The translations under genes and the position numbers were made by a program. Under the pieces are notes generated by a model, which searched no databases, was not told the origin of the DNA, and saw nothing but the letters and a program-made list of their open reading frames with translations. Shown here piece after piece: positions 17,505 through 26,179 of a stretch of DNA of 64,000 nt. The stretch's first letter is position 1. Every line of letters begins with the position of its first letter. The DNA lies in contig CALGLR010000037.1 in the NCBI GenBank assembly GCA_937959395.1, positions 1-64,000 of the forward strand, in the 5' to 3' direction. This stretch comes from an uncultured Flavobacteriaceae bacterium. Lineage in GTDB: Bacteria; Bacteroidota; Bacteroidia; Flavobacteriales; Flavobacteriaceae.

Positions 17505-17971
17505 TGATTGTTTACAGAGTAGCTAATGTAAAATACAAAGACACAACTTTATCAGGAATTGGTGCTGAAAAAGTTGGCGGAAGATGGAATTCAGTTGGTA
17601 CGAGAGCTATTTATTGTTCAGAAAATATTTCATTAGCGTTATTAGAGTATTATATACATTCTGAAAACATTGCGTATTTACCTAAAGAAATATTAATTGC
17701 CAAAATTCAATTTCCAAACGAGTTTGTAATAGAAGAATTAAAAGAACTTCCCAAAAGATGGAATCAATATCCATATTCCTCCAAAACAACAGAGGTTTTT
17801 ACAGATTTAGCAAAAGACCGAAATAGATTTGCTTTAAGAGTGCCATCTACTATTGTTGGTCTTGAATCAAATATTATTTTAAACCCCTTATTCAAAGAAT
17901 TTGGAAAAGTTGAAGTAGTCGAGTTTATTGAATTACCAATCGATGAAAGGCTAAAAAAAGATAAACGATAA
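17504..17971 (+). CDS. RES-domain toxin
   Basis: A 155 aa RES-family toxin. The three signature residues are visible: Arg in MIVYRVAN, Glu in CSENISLALLEYY, and a Ser in the LRVPSTIV segment near the end. GGRWNSVGTRAIYCSE is typical. Known members (ParT, MbcT and others) degrade NAD+ or ADP-ribosylate targets. The length and operon order (antitoxin first) match the type II pair. It sits inside the men region between menD and menF and is convergent with menF (41 bp gap). Confidence 0.9.
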   Translation: MIVYRVANVKYKDTTLSGIGAEKVGGRWNSVGTRAIYCSENISLALLEYYIHSENIAYLPKEILIAKIQFPNEFVIEELKELPKRWNQYPYSSKTTEVFTDLAKDRNRFALRVPSTIVGLESNIILNPLFKEFGKVEVVEFIELPIDERLKKDKR

Positions 17972-18012
17972 TTATCTGTGTTTTTAAGGTCAGAGTAATT
18001 ACTGCCAACAAA

Positions 18013-19140
18013 TCAATACAACACTTTTTTCATGGTTTGAGACTTATTTACCGTTTCTTCCCATTCTTTCTCTGCATTCGAATCTTTAGTAATTCCTCCT
18101 CCAACATATACAATAGCTTCATTGTCTTTTATTTGCATACATCTCAAATTCACATAAAGGTTAGAGGTGTTCTTAATACTTGAATAGGCATTATTTTCAA
18201 CATTACGTCTATTAGAATTCCTAGATTTTGATTCTTTAAAATTTAATTCTCCTAAAAAACCTGTGTAATATTCTCTATTGTAACCTTCGTTTTCTAAAAT
18301 AAAAGCTTTAGAATGTTCTTTAGGCAATCCACAAACGGCTGGCGTAGGATGTAATTTACTTAGCAATATTTTTAAATGAGATTGCTCAAAATTTAAGACT
18401 CCAGATAATGTCGTTCTTAAATGTAGTAAATCTCCAGCCTGAGTTGTTTCTACTTCAGATATTTTAATATTACTCATTAAAGGGCTTATCGCATCAGTTA
18501 TAAAACTAGTTACTAACTGCTGCTCTTCTAACTCCTTTTTTTGCCAAGTTTCACTATTTGTTTTTTTTCTGGTTCCAGCTAAAGACATGGTTTTAAAACG
18601 GGTTCCTTCTATACCTAAAAAAGTCTCTGGAGTGGCACCTAACCACAAACCAACTTTTGGATGATAAAAACAATAAACTAAAGCATTTTTATAAGTTTCT
18701 AATAATTTCAGAAAGAGTTTTATTCCGTTTTTCTCTTTTAAAGTAATACGTTCTTCTCTTGAAATTACTACTTTTTTAAAAGTCCCTTCTTTTATTTTTG
18801 AAATTGTTTTTTTAGCTAATTCTAAATAGGCTTTTTTCTTCTGTTTAAAATCAACAGTATTGGTGTCACTTTCTATATTTCCATAATTAAAATCCTGATG
18901 ACTAATAGATTCAACTTCAATTAAGTTATCATTTTTAACTGGAATAATTATTGCTTTTTTTCTAATGTCAAATGGTGCAAAAACAAAACCTTGCTCTTCA
19001 AAGTTTTCAGTATAATGTAGTTCTTTATCATCCTGAAGTAGTGCTTTAACTTTTAATTCATTTGGTTTCGAATACACAACAAAAGGAAATTCCTTTTCAT
19101 AATGTGCATTAAGGATTTCTAAAAACAACTTTGAAGTCAT
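18013..19140 (-). CDS. menF: isochorismate synthase MenF
   Basis: A 375 aa chorismate-utilising enzyme that converts chorismate to isochorismate, the first step toward menaquinone. Signatures are KVVISREERI, GATPETFLG, MSLAGTRKK, HPTPAVCGLPKE and the metal-binding EGYNREYYTGFLG. The C-terminus has YVGGGITKDSNAEKEW. No siderophore genes are nearby and men genes surround it, so the menaquinone role is favoured over enterobactin-type EntC. It lies 4 bp after the hotdog thioesterase gene. Confidence 0.92.
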   Translation of the reverse strand: MTSKLFLEILNAHYEKEFPFVVYSKPNELKVKALLQDDKELHYTENFEEQGFVFAPFDIRKKAIIIPVKNDNLIEVESISHQDFNYGNIESDTNTVDFKQKKKAYLELAKKTISKIKEGTFKKVVISREERITLKEKNGIKLFLKLLETYKNALVYCFYHPKVGLWLGATPETFLGIEGTRFKTMSLAGTRKKTNSETWQKKELEEQQLVTSFITDAISPLMSNIKISEVETTQAGDLLHLRTTLSGVLNFEQSHLKILLSKLHPTPAVCGLPKEHSKAFILENEGYNREYYTGFLGELNFKESKSRNSNRRNVENNAYSSIKNTSNLYVNLRCMQIKDNEAIVYVGGGITKDSNAEKEWEETVNKSQTMKKVLY

Positions 19141-19144
19141 AAAA

Positions 19145-19573
19145 TTACTTCTCTTTTTTTGGTAATGAAATAGTTGATAGTTTACATAACGAAATTAAAT
19201 TATCATTATCGTCTGTAATTCTAATATCTAACAATTGTGTCGTTCTCCCTTTATGAACAAAAGCCGCTCTTGCATAGACATAACCGTCTTTTACACTTTT
19301 TAAATGATTGGCCGTTATCTCAAAACCTCTAACATAATATTTTTCTAAATCTGAAAATATATGAGAAGCAAAACTACCCACACTTTCTGCTAAAGCTGCT
19401 GTAGCACCACCATGTAAAACGCCATCTGGTTGATATACTCTAGAATTTACAGGCATTTTTGCAAGCACAAAATCGTCTCCACAATCTACAAACTCAATCT
19501 CCAACGTTTCCATGAGTGTATTTTTACACGCTAAATTAGCCCGAGCTATTATTTCTTCTTTAGGTAATTTCAT
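19145..19573 (-). CDS. hotdog-fold thioesterase, probable DHNA-CoA hydrolase
   Basis: A 142 aa PaaI-like hotdog thioesterase. The active-site helix HGGATAALAESVGSFAS contains the catalytic Glu, and the central strands include EFVDCGDDFVLAKMPV. Being directly upstream of menF within a menaquinone region, it most likely hydrolyses 1,4-dihydroxy-2-naphthoyl-CoA (MenI/YdiI role). Other PaaI-type substrates remain possible. Its leader holds half of a 34-bp palindromic promoter element. Confidence 0.82.
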   Translation of the reverse strand: MKLPKEEIIARANLACKNTLMETLEIEFVDCGDDFVLAKMPVNSRVYQPDGVLHGGATAALAESVGSFASHIFSDLEKYYVRGFEITANHLKSVKDGYVYARAAFVHKGRTTQLLDIRITDDNDNLISLCKLSTISLPKKEK

Positions 19574-19587
19574 TTATTGGTATTTAT

Positions 19588-19621
19588 TACTTTTGTAATC
19601 TACAATTAGATTACAAAAGTA
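19588..19621. promoter_or_regulatory. perfect 15-bp-arm palindrome holding two opposed -7 elements
   Basis: The 15-bp arms TACTTTTGTAATCTA and TAGATTACAAAAGTA are separated by CAAT. Each arm begins with TACTTTTG, an exact TAnnTTTG -7 element. The plus one (19588-19595) points to the hydrolase gene at 19640 and the minus one (19621-19614) to the thioesterase-menF unit. The predicted starts would fall within the palindrome, so the two transcripts would barely overlap. It may also be a regulator site. Confidence 0.6.
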
Positions 19622-19639
19622 CAAAACGCTGTATAGATA

Positions 19640-20275
19640 ATGACTACCGAAAAAGAAATAAACTATCAACATACAAACTCCTACTCTACTTTAAATACAT
19701 TAAGTGATCGCACTAAAACAATTTGGTTTGTTTGCCATGGAATGGGTTATTTAAGTCGCTATTTTTTAAAATATTTTAAAGGTATAAATGCTGAAGAAAA
19801 TTATATAGTAGCGCCTCAAGCTGTTAGTAAATATTATCAAGGAAAAAATTTCAAGCATGTTGGTGCTAGTTGGCTTACTAAAGAAAACACTAAAGCCGAA
19901 ACTAAAAATGTGTTAACCTATTTAAAAACTGTTTTTGATGCAGAAGTTGATATTAGTAAACATAATGTAATCGTATTAGGATACTCACAAGGTGTTTCTA
20001 TAGCTAGTCGTTTTGTTGCACATTATAAAATACAATGTGATCAATTAGTTTTACACTCTGGCGGTCTTCCTAAAGAACTAGAGGTTAGTCATTTATCTTA
20101 TTTAAAAGCTAAAGTTTCTATGATATATGGAGATAAAGATCAATACATAACTAATGAACGTTTAGAATACGAAAGCGATAGAGCTAAAACACTTTTTGGA
20201 AATGACGTAAATATTATTACGTTTGAAGGCGTGCATGAAATGAATACTAAAATCATCAACAATTTAATCGATTAG
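19640..20275 (+). CDS. alpha/beta hydrolase (esterase/phospholipase type)
   Basis: A 211 aa cytoplasmic alpha/beta hydrolase. The nucleophile elbow is GYSQG (Ser at about 117). The acid is in MIYGDKDQYIT and the His in EGVHEMNT. CHGMGYLSRYFL forms the oxyanion strand. It resembles carboxylesterase/phospholipase family 2. It is not a clear MenH, although the pathway gene menH is not otherwise visible here. A GNAT gene follows closely. Confidence 0.85.
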   Translation: MTTEKEINYQHTNSYSTLNTLSDRTKTIWFVCHGMGYLSRYFLKYFKGINAEENYIVAPQAVSKYYQGKNFKHVGASWLTKENTKAETKNVLTYLKTVFDAEVDISKHNVIVLGYSQGVSIASRFVAHYKIQCDQLVLHSGGLPKELEVSHLSYLKAKVSMIYGDKDQYITNERLEYESDRAKTLFGNDVNIITFEGVHEMNTKIINNLID

Positions 20276-20285
20276 TAAATTGATT

Positions 20286-20858
20286 ATGAAAGATCTAGTA
20301 TTAGAAAACAAAAGAGTAAAACTGTCTCTATTAACTATAGAAAACTATACGCTATTAACTAAAATAGCACAAGAAAAAGATCTTATTTACTATTCGCCAA
20401 GTGATATATCTTCTCCAAAAAAATTAAAAAACTATGTAGAAATTGCAATTGACAACTACAACAATAATCAAGCAGTACCTTTCATTATTTATGACAAACA
20501 AGAACAGACTTATTCAGGAAGCACACGTTTTGGGTTAATTAATCATAAAAACAAAGTACTACACATTGGTTGGACTTGGTTGGGAAAAGAGTTTCAAGGT
20601 ACTGGACTTAATAAAAACATTAAGTTTTTAATGTTGCAGTATGCTTTTGAGACTCTAAATTTTGATAAAGTAGAATTTAGAATAGATGAACGCAATGTAA
20701 AATCTCGCAATTCCGTTGAGAAAATTGGAGGTATACTTGAAGGCATTTTAAGACAAGACACCTTAATGTTAGATGGTTTTAAAAGAAGTACATGCTGCTA
20801 CGGTATTTTAAAAATAGAATGGCTTCTAATAAAAGAGACCCTTTTTGGTTCGTTATAA
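20286..20858 (+). CDS. GNAT family N-acetyltransferase (RimJ/RimL-like)
   Basis: A 190 aa acetyltransferase. I start it at ATG 20286 (MKDLVLENKRVKLSLL); a TTG two codons earlier is possible. The acetyl-CoA loop region is TWLGKEFQGTGLNKNIK and the following helix is LNFDKVEFRIDERN. ARNxxS is seen as VKSRNSVEKIGGILEG. It is likely to acetylate a small molecule or a ribosomal protein N-terminus; the substrate is unknown. It is 10 bp downstream of the hydrolase gene and convergent with the next gene. Confidence 0.87.
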   Translation: MKDLVLENKRVKLSLLTIENYTLLTKIAQEKDLIYYSPSDISSPKKLKNYVEIAIDNYNNNQAVPFIIYDKQEQTYSGSTRFGLINHKNKVLHIGWTWLGKEFQGTGLNKNIKFLMLQYAFETLNFDKVEFRIDERNVKSRNSVEKIGGILEGILRQDTLMLDGFKRSTCCYGILKIEWLLIKETLFGSL

Positions 20859-20876
20859 TTAATTTGTTTAAGCAAA

Positions 20877-22904
20877 CTAATTCACAATTATTTTTTTAAC
20901 TATTTTACCTTTATCTGAACTAATTACTACAAAATAAGTTGCTCTAGGTAACTCTGAAATATTAACCTCTACATCTTCAATTCTCTGTCTAAGATCCATA
21001 GATTTTAATACTCTTCCAGTGATGTCGTAAATTGAAAGTGCATTTAATTTATTAGTCGATGCATTTAAAATTGTAAAATAGTCTTTTGCAGGATTTGGCA
21101 CTATAGAAACGGCTTTATTATTAAAACTATCGTCTACTCCTAAAGTTTGTTGCGTAATGTCAAGAACCAACTCCCCAATAGCTTGGTTATCACCATAATC
21201 TTTAGCAACAAAGGTTATGACGTAACCGCCAGGCGTTAAAGCTGAACCAGCTGGAGGTATTTGCTCTAAAGAAGAAATACCACAAGAATCAAATACTGAA
21301 ACTTCTCCTAAACTAAAATAATCTGGTATAATATAACTGTCTTCATTTGCTAAAATTTCTACAAAAATGCTTCCAGAGGTTATAATTTCTGGTGGTGTTA
21401 AATCTTTCACCTTTATGGTTTGCTGCCTTGTTTCACTTAATCCGGTAGCACTAAAAACAGACCAATTAACTACTGTATCACCAAGAGGTAAAGTAGATGG
21501 CGCGTCATTTTGCACAATCATTCCAATACAAGTATTCGTTTCTGGTTGATCTAAGCATACATTTGTAGCAAAATCACAATTAAAGTCATCTGCTGGAATC
21601 GTTACTGTATCTTGAAAATTTACAAATGAGGCATCGCAATTAGAAGGTGAGAAATTAAAAACACGTACTTGACCTTCTTGAGGAAAAGCAGATGTTCCTT
21701 CATTATTACTCCTAAAACTCGAACTCAATACAGTATAACCATCGGCAGATAAATCTACAGAAAAACCGTTGGCAACCCTTACTGCATCTGTAGGCTCTTC
21801 TTCTATGGATGAACCTATGGGTACCCATGTTTCATTTAACAAATGGTAAACTGTCGTTTCACCTTGAGCCTCTGCACCATCTTCAAAAGCACCTAAAGCG
21901 ATAATATTTCCATAGGCATTTATTGATACTGCAGCTCCTAATTGACTTTGGGTTTCTTTTCCAATAAGATCTTGCCCTAGTTGAACCCAATTATTATTTT
22001 TAAATTCATAAACTTTAACTTTTCCTCGAAAGCCATCATAACGAAATGCTCCAACTACAATTCGATCTCCACTAAAATTTAAATCTATAGATTTCCCAGT
22101 ATTTCCGGCAGTTGGATCTACATTTATTTTATCGCCTAATTTAACCCAAGCGTTATTAATTAATTTATAAACGTTTACATATCCATTTTCGTTGTTGTCA
22201 CTATTTCTTACGGCGCCTACAGCTATTATATCACCAGTACCATTAATATCAACATTTGCTCCAAATGCATCACCCAATTCCTCTCCATTTAATTCTTGAC
22301 CTAAAGGTTCCCAGTTTCCGTCTGAACCTATAGTGTATACGAATGCTTTTCCTTGATCTATCGATATATCACTATTCCCTGGATTTCCAACAATTAAGAA
22401 GTTACCTGCATTACTAAGTTTAACAGTGCTACCAAAACCACCTCTAAGATCATTACTATTTTCGTTAACGGGAAGCGAGAGTTCGTTTCCATAAAGCACC
22501 CAATTATCTCCAGATAATTCAAAAACTTCTACAGATCCAACAGCCATATCACCAGAAACACTTTTCTTTGGAGTTCCTATTGCTAAACGATTCGCTTGAG
22601 CTGCTAAATGAATTGAGCTTCCAAAAAAATCATTACCATTATTCGCTTTTAATGTTTGTCCCAGTTGTACCCAAGTAGATCCAGATTTTTCATAAGCTTT
22701 GACTTCAGGAAGTTTAGAGGGGCCCAAAAAAAAGTTAGAATCACTTGCAGCAAAAACAGTTCCATTATTATTGATTGTTGCAATAAAACCCAATCCTTCA
22801 GAATCGCCATTAACACTAATACCTACTTGCTCCCATTGTTGAGCAAAATTGTAAATTAAATTAAAACTAAATAAAATAGTAATTAGTAACTTCTTATTTT
22901 TCAT
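20877..22904 (-). CDS. T9SS type A cargo protein with FG-GAP-like repeats and HYR-like domain
   Basis: A 675 aa exported protein with a signal peptide (residues 1-21, ending NFAQ). About 30-420 hold six to seven repeats that each pair a W-x-x-x-G strand (such as WVQLGQ) with an I-A-x-G-x-x-x-x-D strand, suggesting a beta-propeller. About 430-580 form an HYR-like Ig domain (LPLGDTVVNWSVFSATGLSETR, in part, then VKDLTPPEI). The last ~75 residues (VSIVPNPAKDYFTI through GKIVKKIIVN) are a T9SS type A sorting signal. The protein should be secreted or surface-anchored. Ligand unknown. Confidence 0.9.
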   Translation of the reverse strand: MKNKKLLITILFSFNLIYNFAQQWEQVGISVNGDSEGLGFIATINNNGTVFAASDSNFFLGPSKLPEVKAYEKSGSTWVQLGQTLKANNGNDFFGSSIHLAAQANRLAIGTPKKSVSGDMAVGSVEVFELSGDNWVLYGNELSLPVNENSNDLRGGFGSTVKLSNAGNFLIVGNPGNSDISIDQGKAFVYTIGSDGNWEPLGQELNGEELGDAFGANVDINGTGDIIAVGAVRNSDNNENGYVNVYKLINNAWVKLGDKINVDPTAGNTGKSIDLNFSGDRIVVGAFRYDGFRGKVKVYEFKNNNWVQLGQDLIGKETQSQLGAAVSINAYGNIIALGAFEDGAEAQGETTVYHLLNETWVPIGSSIEEEPTDAVRVANGFSVDLSADGYTVLSSSFRSNNEGTSAFPQEGQVRVFNFSPSNCDASFVNFQDTVTIPADDFNCDFATNVCLDQPETNTCIGMIVQNDAPSTLPLGDTVVNWSVFSATGLSETRQQTIKVKDLTPPEIITSGSIFVEILANEDSYIIPDYFSLGEVSVFDSCGISSLEQIPPAGSALTPGGYVITFVAKDYGDNQAIGELVLDITQQTLGVDDSFNNKAVSIVPNPAKDYFTILNASTNKLNALSIYDITGRVLKSMDLRQRIEDVEVNISELPRATYFVVISSDKGKIVKKIIVN

Positions 22905-23141
22905 AGTATTATAAAGTTAATGATAGTTAATACACAAACAAAGGCATCTAACTAAATATAAGGTCATTAAAAATTTTAGCGAAAAGAAGAGTGTGTTTAG
23001 ATGTTTACGAGTTATAAAAGTAATTTATCTAATTTTTTTAGCAAATAAAAAACGTTAAATAGTCAATTATCAAGGATTAAGCGATTAAATTAGAAAATTT
23101 ATTACAACTACATGAAACGAGTTAAAAGAAAGATTTTAAAA

Positions 23142-24299
23142 TTACAAGGCAGACATTACTTTTCTTACAAACTCACCTACTTTTGAAGGCTCTAACCATC
23201 TCGTTACGATTACAATATCGTGCTCTTTATCTATAATTATAAAATTACCACCAAATCCAGCTGCGTAGTATATGTTTTCTGAAACGCCTTCCCAATGTCT
23301 AGATCCTTTTTTATTTAACCACCACATATAGCCATAGTTAACATTTGCTTTAGAAGATGTTGTCGCTTCATTTATCCATGCTTTACTTATTAATTGTTTG
23401 GTTTTCCATTTGCCTTCATTTAAAAAGAGTAAGCCAAAACGCGCATGATCTTCAGTATTAATAAATAAACCGCCTCCAGAATGCCCACCTCCAGTTACAG
23501 ATTGCATTTTAATACCATCTATATTTACCCAAGCATCATCATAACCATACCATCTCCATGCAGTAGAAGCTCCAATTGGGTTCATTATTTTTTCTCGTAA
23601 AATAACTGGTAATGGTTTTCTATAAACTTGTAATAAAGAATAGGCTAATAAGTTCACTCTAACGTCATTATACTCAAAGGTTGTTCCTGGTGTTTTATAA
23701 GTTCTATTTTTCCAATCGTCTAAACCGCCTTCTTTTGGTGGTCTATCTGCCCAATCATGACCACCCCATAATGTTCCTGACCAATCAGAAGATTGTGTAA
23801 GCAAGTGACTCCAATTTATTTTTGAATTATGCTCTCCATCAAAACTGCCATCCCAGATATAATCTTTAACTCGATTAGTAGAAGATGCTATTAAACCACT
23901 ATCAATAGCCAAACCTGCCACTGTAGACAAATAACTTTTAGTGACACTAAAAGTCATATCAACACGCTTTACATCTCCCCATTTTGCAATAACATATCCA
24001 TTTTTTAAGATCATCCCTGCTGGTCCTCCTCTTTTTTTGGTTGGTCCAGCAATTTTATGAAAAGGTTCTTTAGCAAAACCTTTTAAAATAGCAATTCTTA
24101 AATCTTTTGAACCTGAATATTCATTTTCTTTAGCAAAAAAAACGGCCTTATTTAATTTATCTTCATTAACATTAAATTCGTTTGGAGACTTATATTCCCA
24201 TTTAGAATTTCTTTCAGGAAAATAATACTCATTTTGTGCTTCTGCATAGAAAAAACAGATAAACATTAATGAATAAAAACACATGAGGGAACGTTTCAT
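23142..24299 (-). CDS. class C beta-lactamase-related serine hydrolase
   Basis: A 385 aa exported protein with a signal peptide (about 1-21, ending YAEAQ). The SxxK motif is in MTFSVTKSYLSTVAG (about residue 132) and the YxN-like motif in FEYNDVRVNLLAY. The late GGNFIII strand corresponds to the third motif region. The beta-lactamase superfamily (PF00144) includes esterases, D-aminopeptidases and penicillin-binding hydrolases; this looks like an esterase/hydrolase and not a resistance enzyme. It lies 63 bp downstream of the Xaa-Pro aminopeptidase gene. Confidence 0.88.
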   Translation of the reverse strand: MKRSLMCFYSLMFICFFYAEAQNEYYFPERNSKWEYKSPNEFNVNEDKLNKAVFFAKENEYSGSKDLRIAILKGFAKEPFHKIAGPTKKRGGPAGMILKNGYVIAKWGDVKRVDMTFSVTKSYLSTVAGLAIDSGLIASSTNRVKDYIWDGSFDGEHNSKINWSHLLTQSSDWSGTLWGGHDWADRPPKEGGLDDWKNRTYKTPGTTFEYNDVRVNLLAYSLLQVYRKPLPVILREKIMNPIGASTAWRWYGYDDAWVNIDGIKMQSVTGGGHSGGGLFINTEDHARFGLLFLNEGKWKTKQLISKAWINEATTSSKANVNYGYMWWLNKKGSRHWEGVSENIYYAAGFGGNFIIIDKEHDIVIVTRWLEPSKVGEFVRKVMSAL

Positions 24300-24362
24300 T
24301 TTATAAACTATTTAAACTATTAGAAATTAATGTATTTGAAGGAATTCTATTTTTTATAATGA

Positions 24363-25988
24363 CTAATCCAGTTTAGGCAATTTAAAATCGTCTAAAGGGC
24401 TTTTTTGTTTCATTAATTTTTCAATTTCATTGGCTTTACGAGGTGCTTCTTCGCTTAAATTTACTGGTCCATTTTCAGTAATTAAAATATCATCTTCTAT
24501 ACGTACTGCTATTCCCCACCATTTTTTATCACAATCGCTTCCTTCTGGAATATAGATACCTGGTTCTACAGTAATGACACTATTCGCTTTTAAAGGACCA
24601 TAAGTGCCTGAGTCGTGAACATCTAAACCTATATAATGCGAAGTTCCATGAGGGAAATAACTATGCTTAGCTCCTTTTTCTATAATCCCTAGTTTAGCTA
24701 AACCGTCATCAATTACTTTTTGAGCAGCTAAATGACTTCCCCAAAATTGAGCGCCAACTTTACAAGCTGCTATTCCAGCTTCTTGAGCTTCATATACAAT
24801 ATCATAAATAACACGTTGTTCTTTACTAAATTTCCCATTAGCAGGAATTGTACGTGTAACATCTGCAGTATAACCATGATATTCTGCTCCTAAATCCATG
24901 AGTACTAAATCATTTTCAACCTTCATTTTATTGTTTTCAATATAATGTAATACACAACCATTGTTTCCTGCCCCTACAATACTTGGGTAACCCTCAAACT
25001 CACTTCCATATTTTTTATAGACATATTCATGAATTCCTTGTATTTCTGTCTCAGACATTCCTGGGTGCATCGCTTTCATAACCTCTATTTGCCCTTGAGC
25101 AGAAATTCTTACTGCTTTTTTTAAAAGCACCATTTCTTCAGCAGTTTTTATTTCTCTTAATTCAGCCATAAAACCACTTAATTTCTTAGTGTCGTAATTT
25201 TTTGGGTTCGCTTCAATTTTTATAACGCGCTCTTTAATTTCTTTTCGAATGGCATCATTTTCTGCAGAAATATATTCAGATATTATTTTATCATTTCTCA
25301 GTTTTGGATTCTCCTCTAACGATTCCCCTATTTGCTGCGCTACGTTAGCACTATTTTCAATATCTGTTGCTTTTATTGCATTGTAAATCTCTTGTTTAAT
25401 ATTAGAATCTTCATCAATAGAATAATTCATATTAGTTTTTAAACTATTAACGAGATCAAACAAATCTGCATTATTTCTTGTACTGTTTCTATAATCATCT
25501 TCAAACGCATTAAATAATACCAAATTAAACTTTGAAAACTCTTTTGATATATTAGGAAATTTTATTGCATTCTTAACACAAGTAAACCCTAATTCTTTCC
25601 TGGCTCCTCTTTCTCCTAAACGCGAGCCAGTCCACATTTCTGCTCTTTTATTTTTTTCTTGAACAAATAAAATCTCATTACAATCTCCTCTTTCAATAAT
25701 TCCTTTTTGGATTTCAGAAAAAATAACTAATACAACATTAGGTTCTTTATAGCCGGTTAAATAATAAAAATTAGGATCTTGGTGGTACACATAATCTACA
25801 TCGTTAGACCTATTTCTTACTGGGTTTGCAAAAAATATAGCAACACTATTCGGTGGCATTTTTTTTCGTAATGCCTCTCTTCTTTCTTTATGAAACTCTT
25901 TGGAGAGGTAATCTGTAGGATATCCCGTTTGAGAAAACGAAAAAAAAGCAAAGCAAATTAAGAAACAACAGGTAAAATAATTTTTCAT
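24363..25988 (-). CDS. exported Xaa-Pro aminopeptidase
   Basis: A 541 aa M24B metallopeptidase that removes N-terminal residues before proline. The signal peptide at 1-19 ends in SFSQ, so it is exported. An AMP_N domain (about 30-165, with GSRLGERGARKELGF) precedes the pita-bread domain. Metal ligands are visible: the Asps in MDLGAEYHGYTADVTRTIP, His in FPHGTSHYIGLDVHDSG, Glu in VEPGIYIPEG and Glu in VRIEDDILIT. The length is larger than cytoplasmic PepP because of the leader and an insertion at about 190-260. Confidence 0.93.
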   Translation of the reverse strand: MKNYFTCCFLICFAFFSFSQTGYPTDYLSKEFHKERREALRKKMPPNSVAIFFANPVRNRSNDVDYVYHQDPNFYYLTGYKEPNVVLVIFSEIQKGIIERGDCNEILFVQEKNKRAEMWTGSRLGERGARKELGFTCVKNAIKFPNISKEFSKFNLVLFNAFEDDYRNSTRNNADLFDLVNSLKTNMNYSIDEDSNIKQEIYNAIKATDIENSANVAQQIGESLEENPKLRNDKIISEYISAENDAIRKEIKERVIKIEANPKNYDTKKLSGFMAELREIKTAEEMVLLKKAVRISAQGQIEVMKAMHPGMSETEIQGIHEYVYKKYGSEFEGYPSIVGAGNNGCVLHYIENNKMKVENDLVLMDLGAEYHGYTADVTRTIPANGKFSKEQRVIYDIVYEAQEAGIAACKVGAQFWGSHLAAQKVIDDGLAKLGIIEKGAKHSYFPHGTSHYIGLDVHDSGTYGPLKANSVITVEPGIYIPEGSDCDKKWWGIAVRIEDDILITENGPVNLSEEAPRKANEIEKLMKQKSPLDDFKLPKLD

Positions 25989-26104
25989 AGATAGGCTTGT
26001 TTAAAAAGGTAAAATAAACATTAAAATAGGTATTAATGTTTAGCGCCTATAAATTAACAAATTTTTATAGATTTTTATATAAAAATCAAGTCGATAATTT
26101 TCAA

Positions 26105-26112
26105 TACTTTTG
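26105..26112 (+). promoter_or_regulatory. -7 element TACTTTTG upstream of gcvT
   Basis: Exact TAnnTTTG match 67 nt before the gcvT ATG. A clear -33 TTG is not visible. I see no glycine riboswitch fold in this leader. Confidence 0.5.
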
Positions 26113-26179
26113 CATCACCAATAAATAAACGGTCCTTAGATTAAGGATTAATAATATAAATATAAAGTACAGTCGCTAT

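Noticed and set aside
19640-20275. alpha/beta hydrolase as the missing MenH
   Set aside because: It lies near men genes and has a GYSQG elbow, but its length, CHGMGY start and overall pattern fit carboxylesterase/phospholipase proteins better; it is kept as a general hydrolase.
23142-24299. class C beta-lactamase as a resistance gene
   Set aside because: Only the SxxK and YxN-like motifs fit; the general family is mostly esterases and peptidases, and no regulator or resistance context is present.
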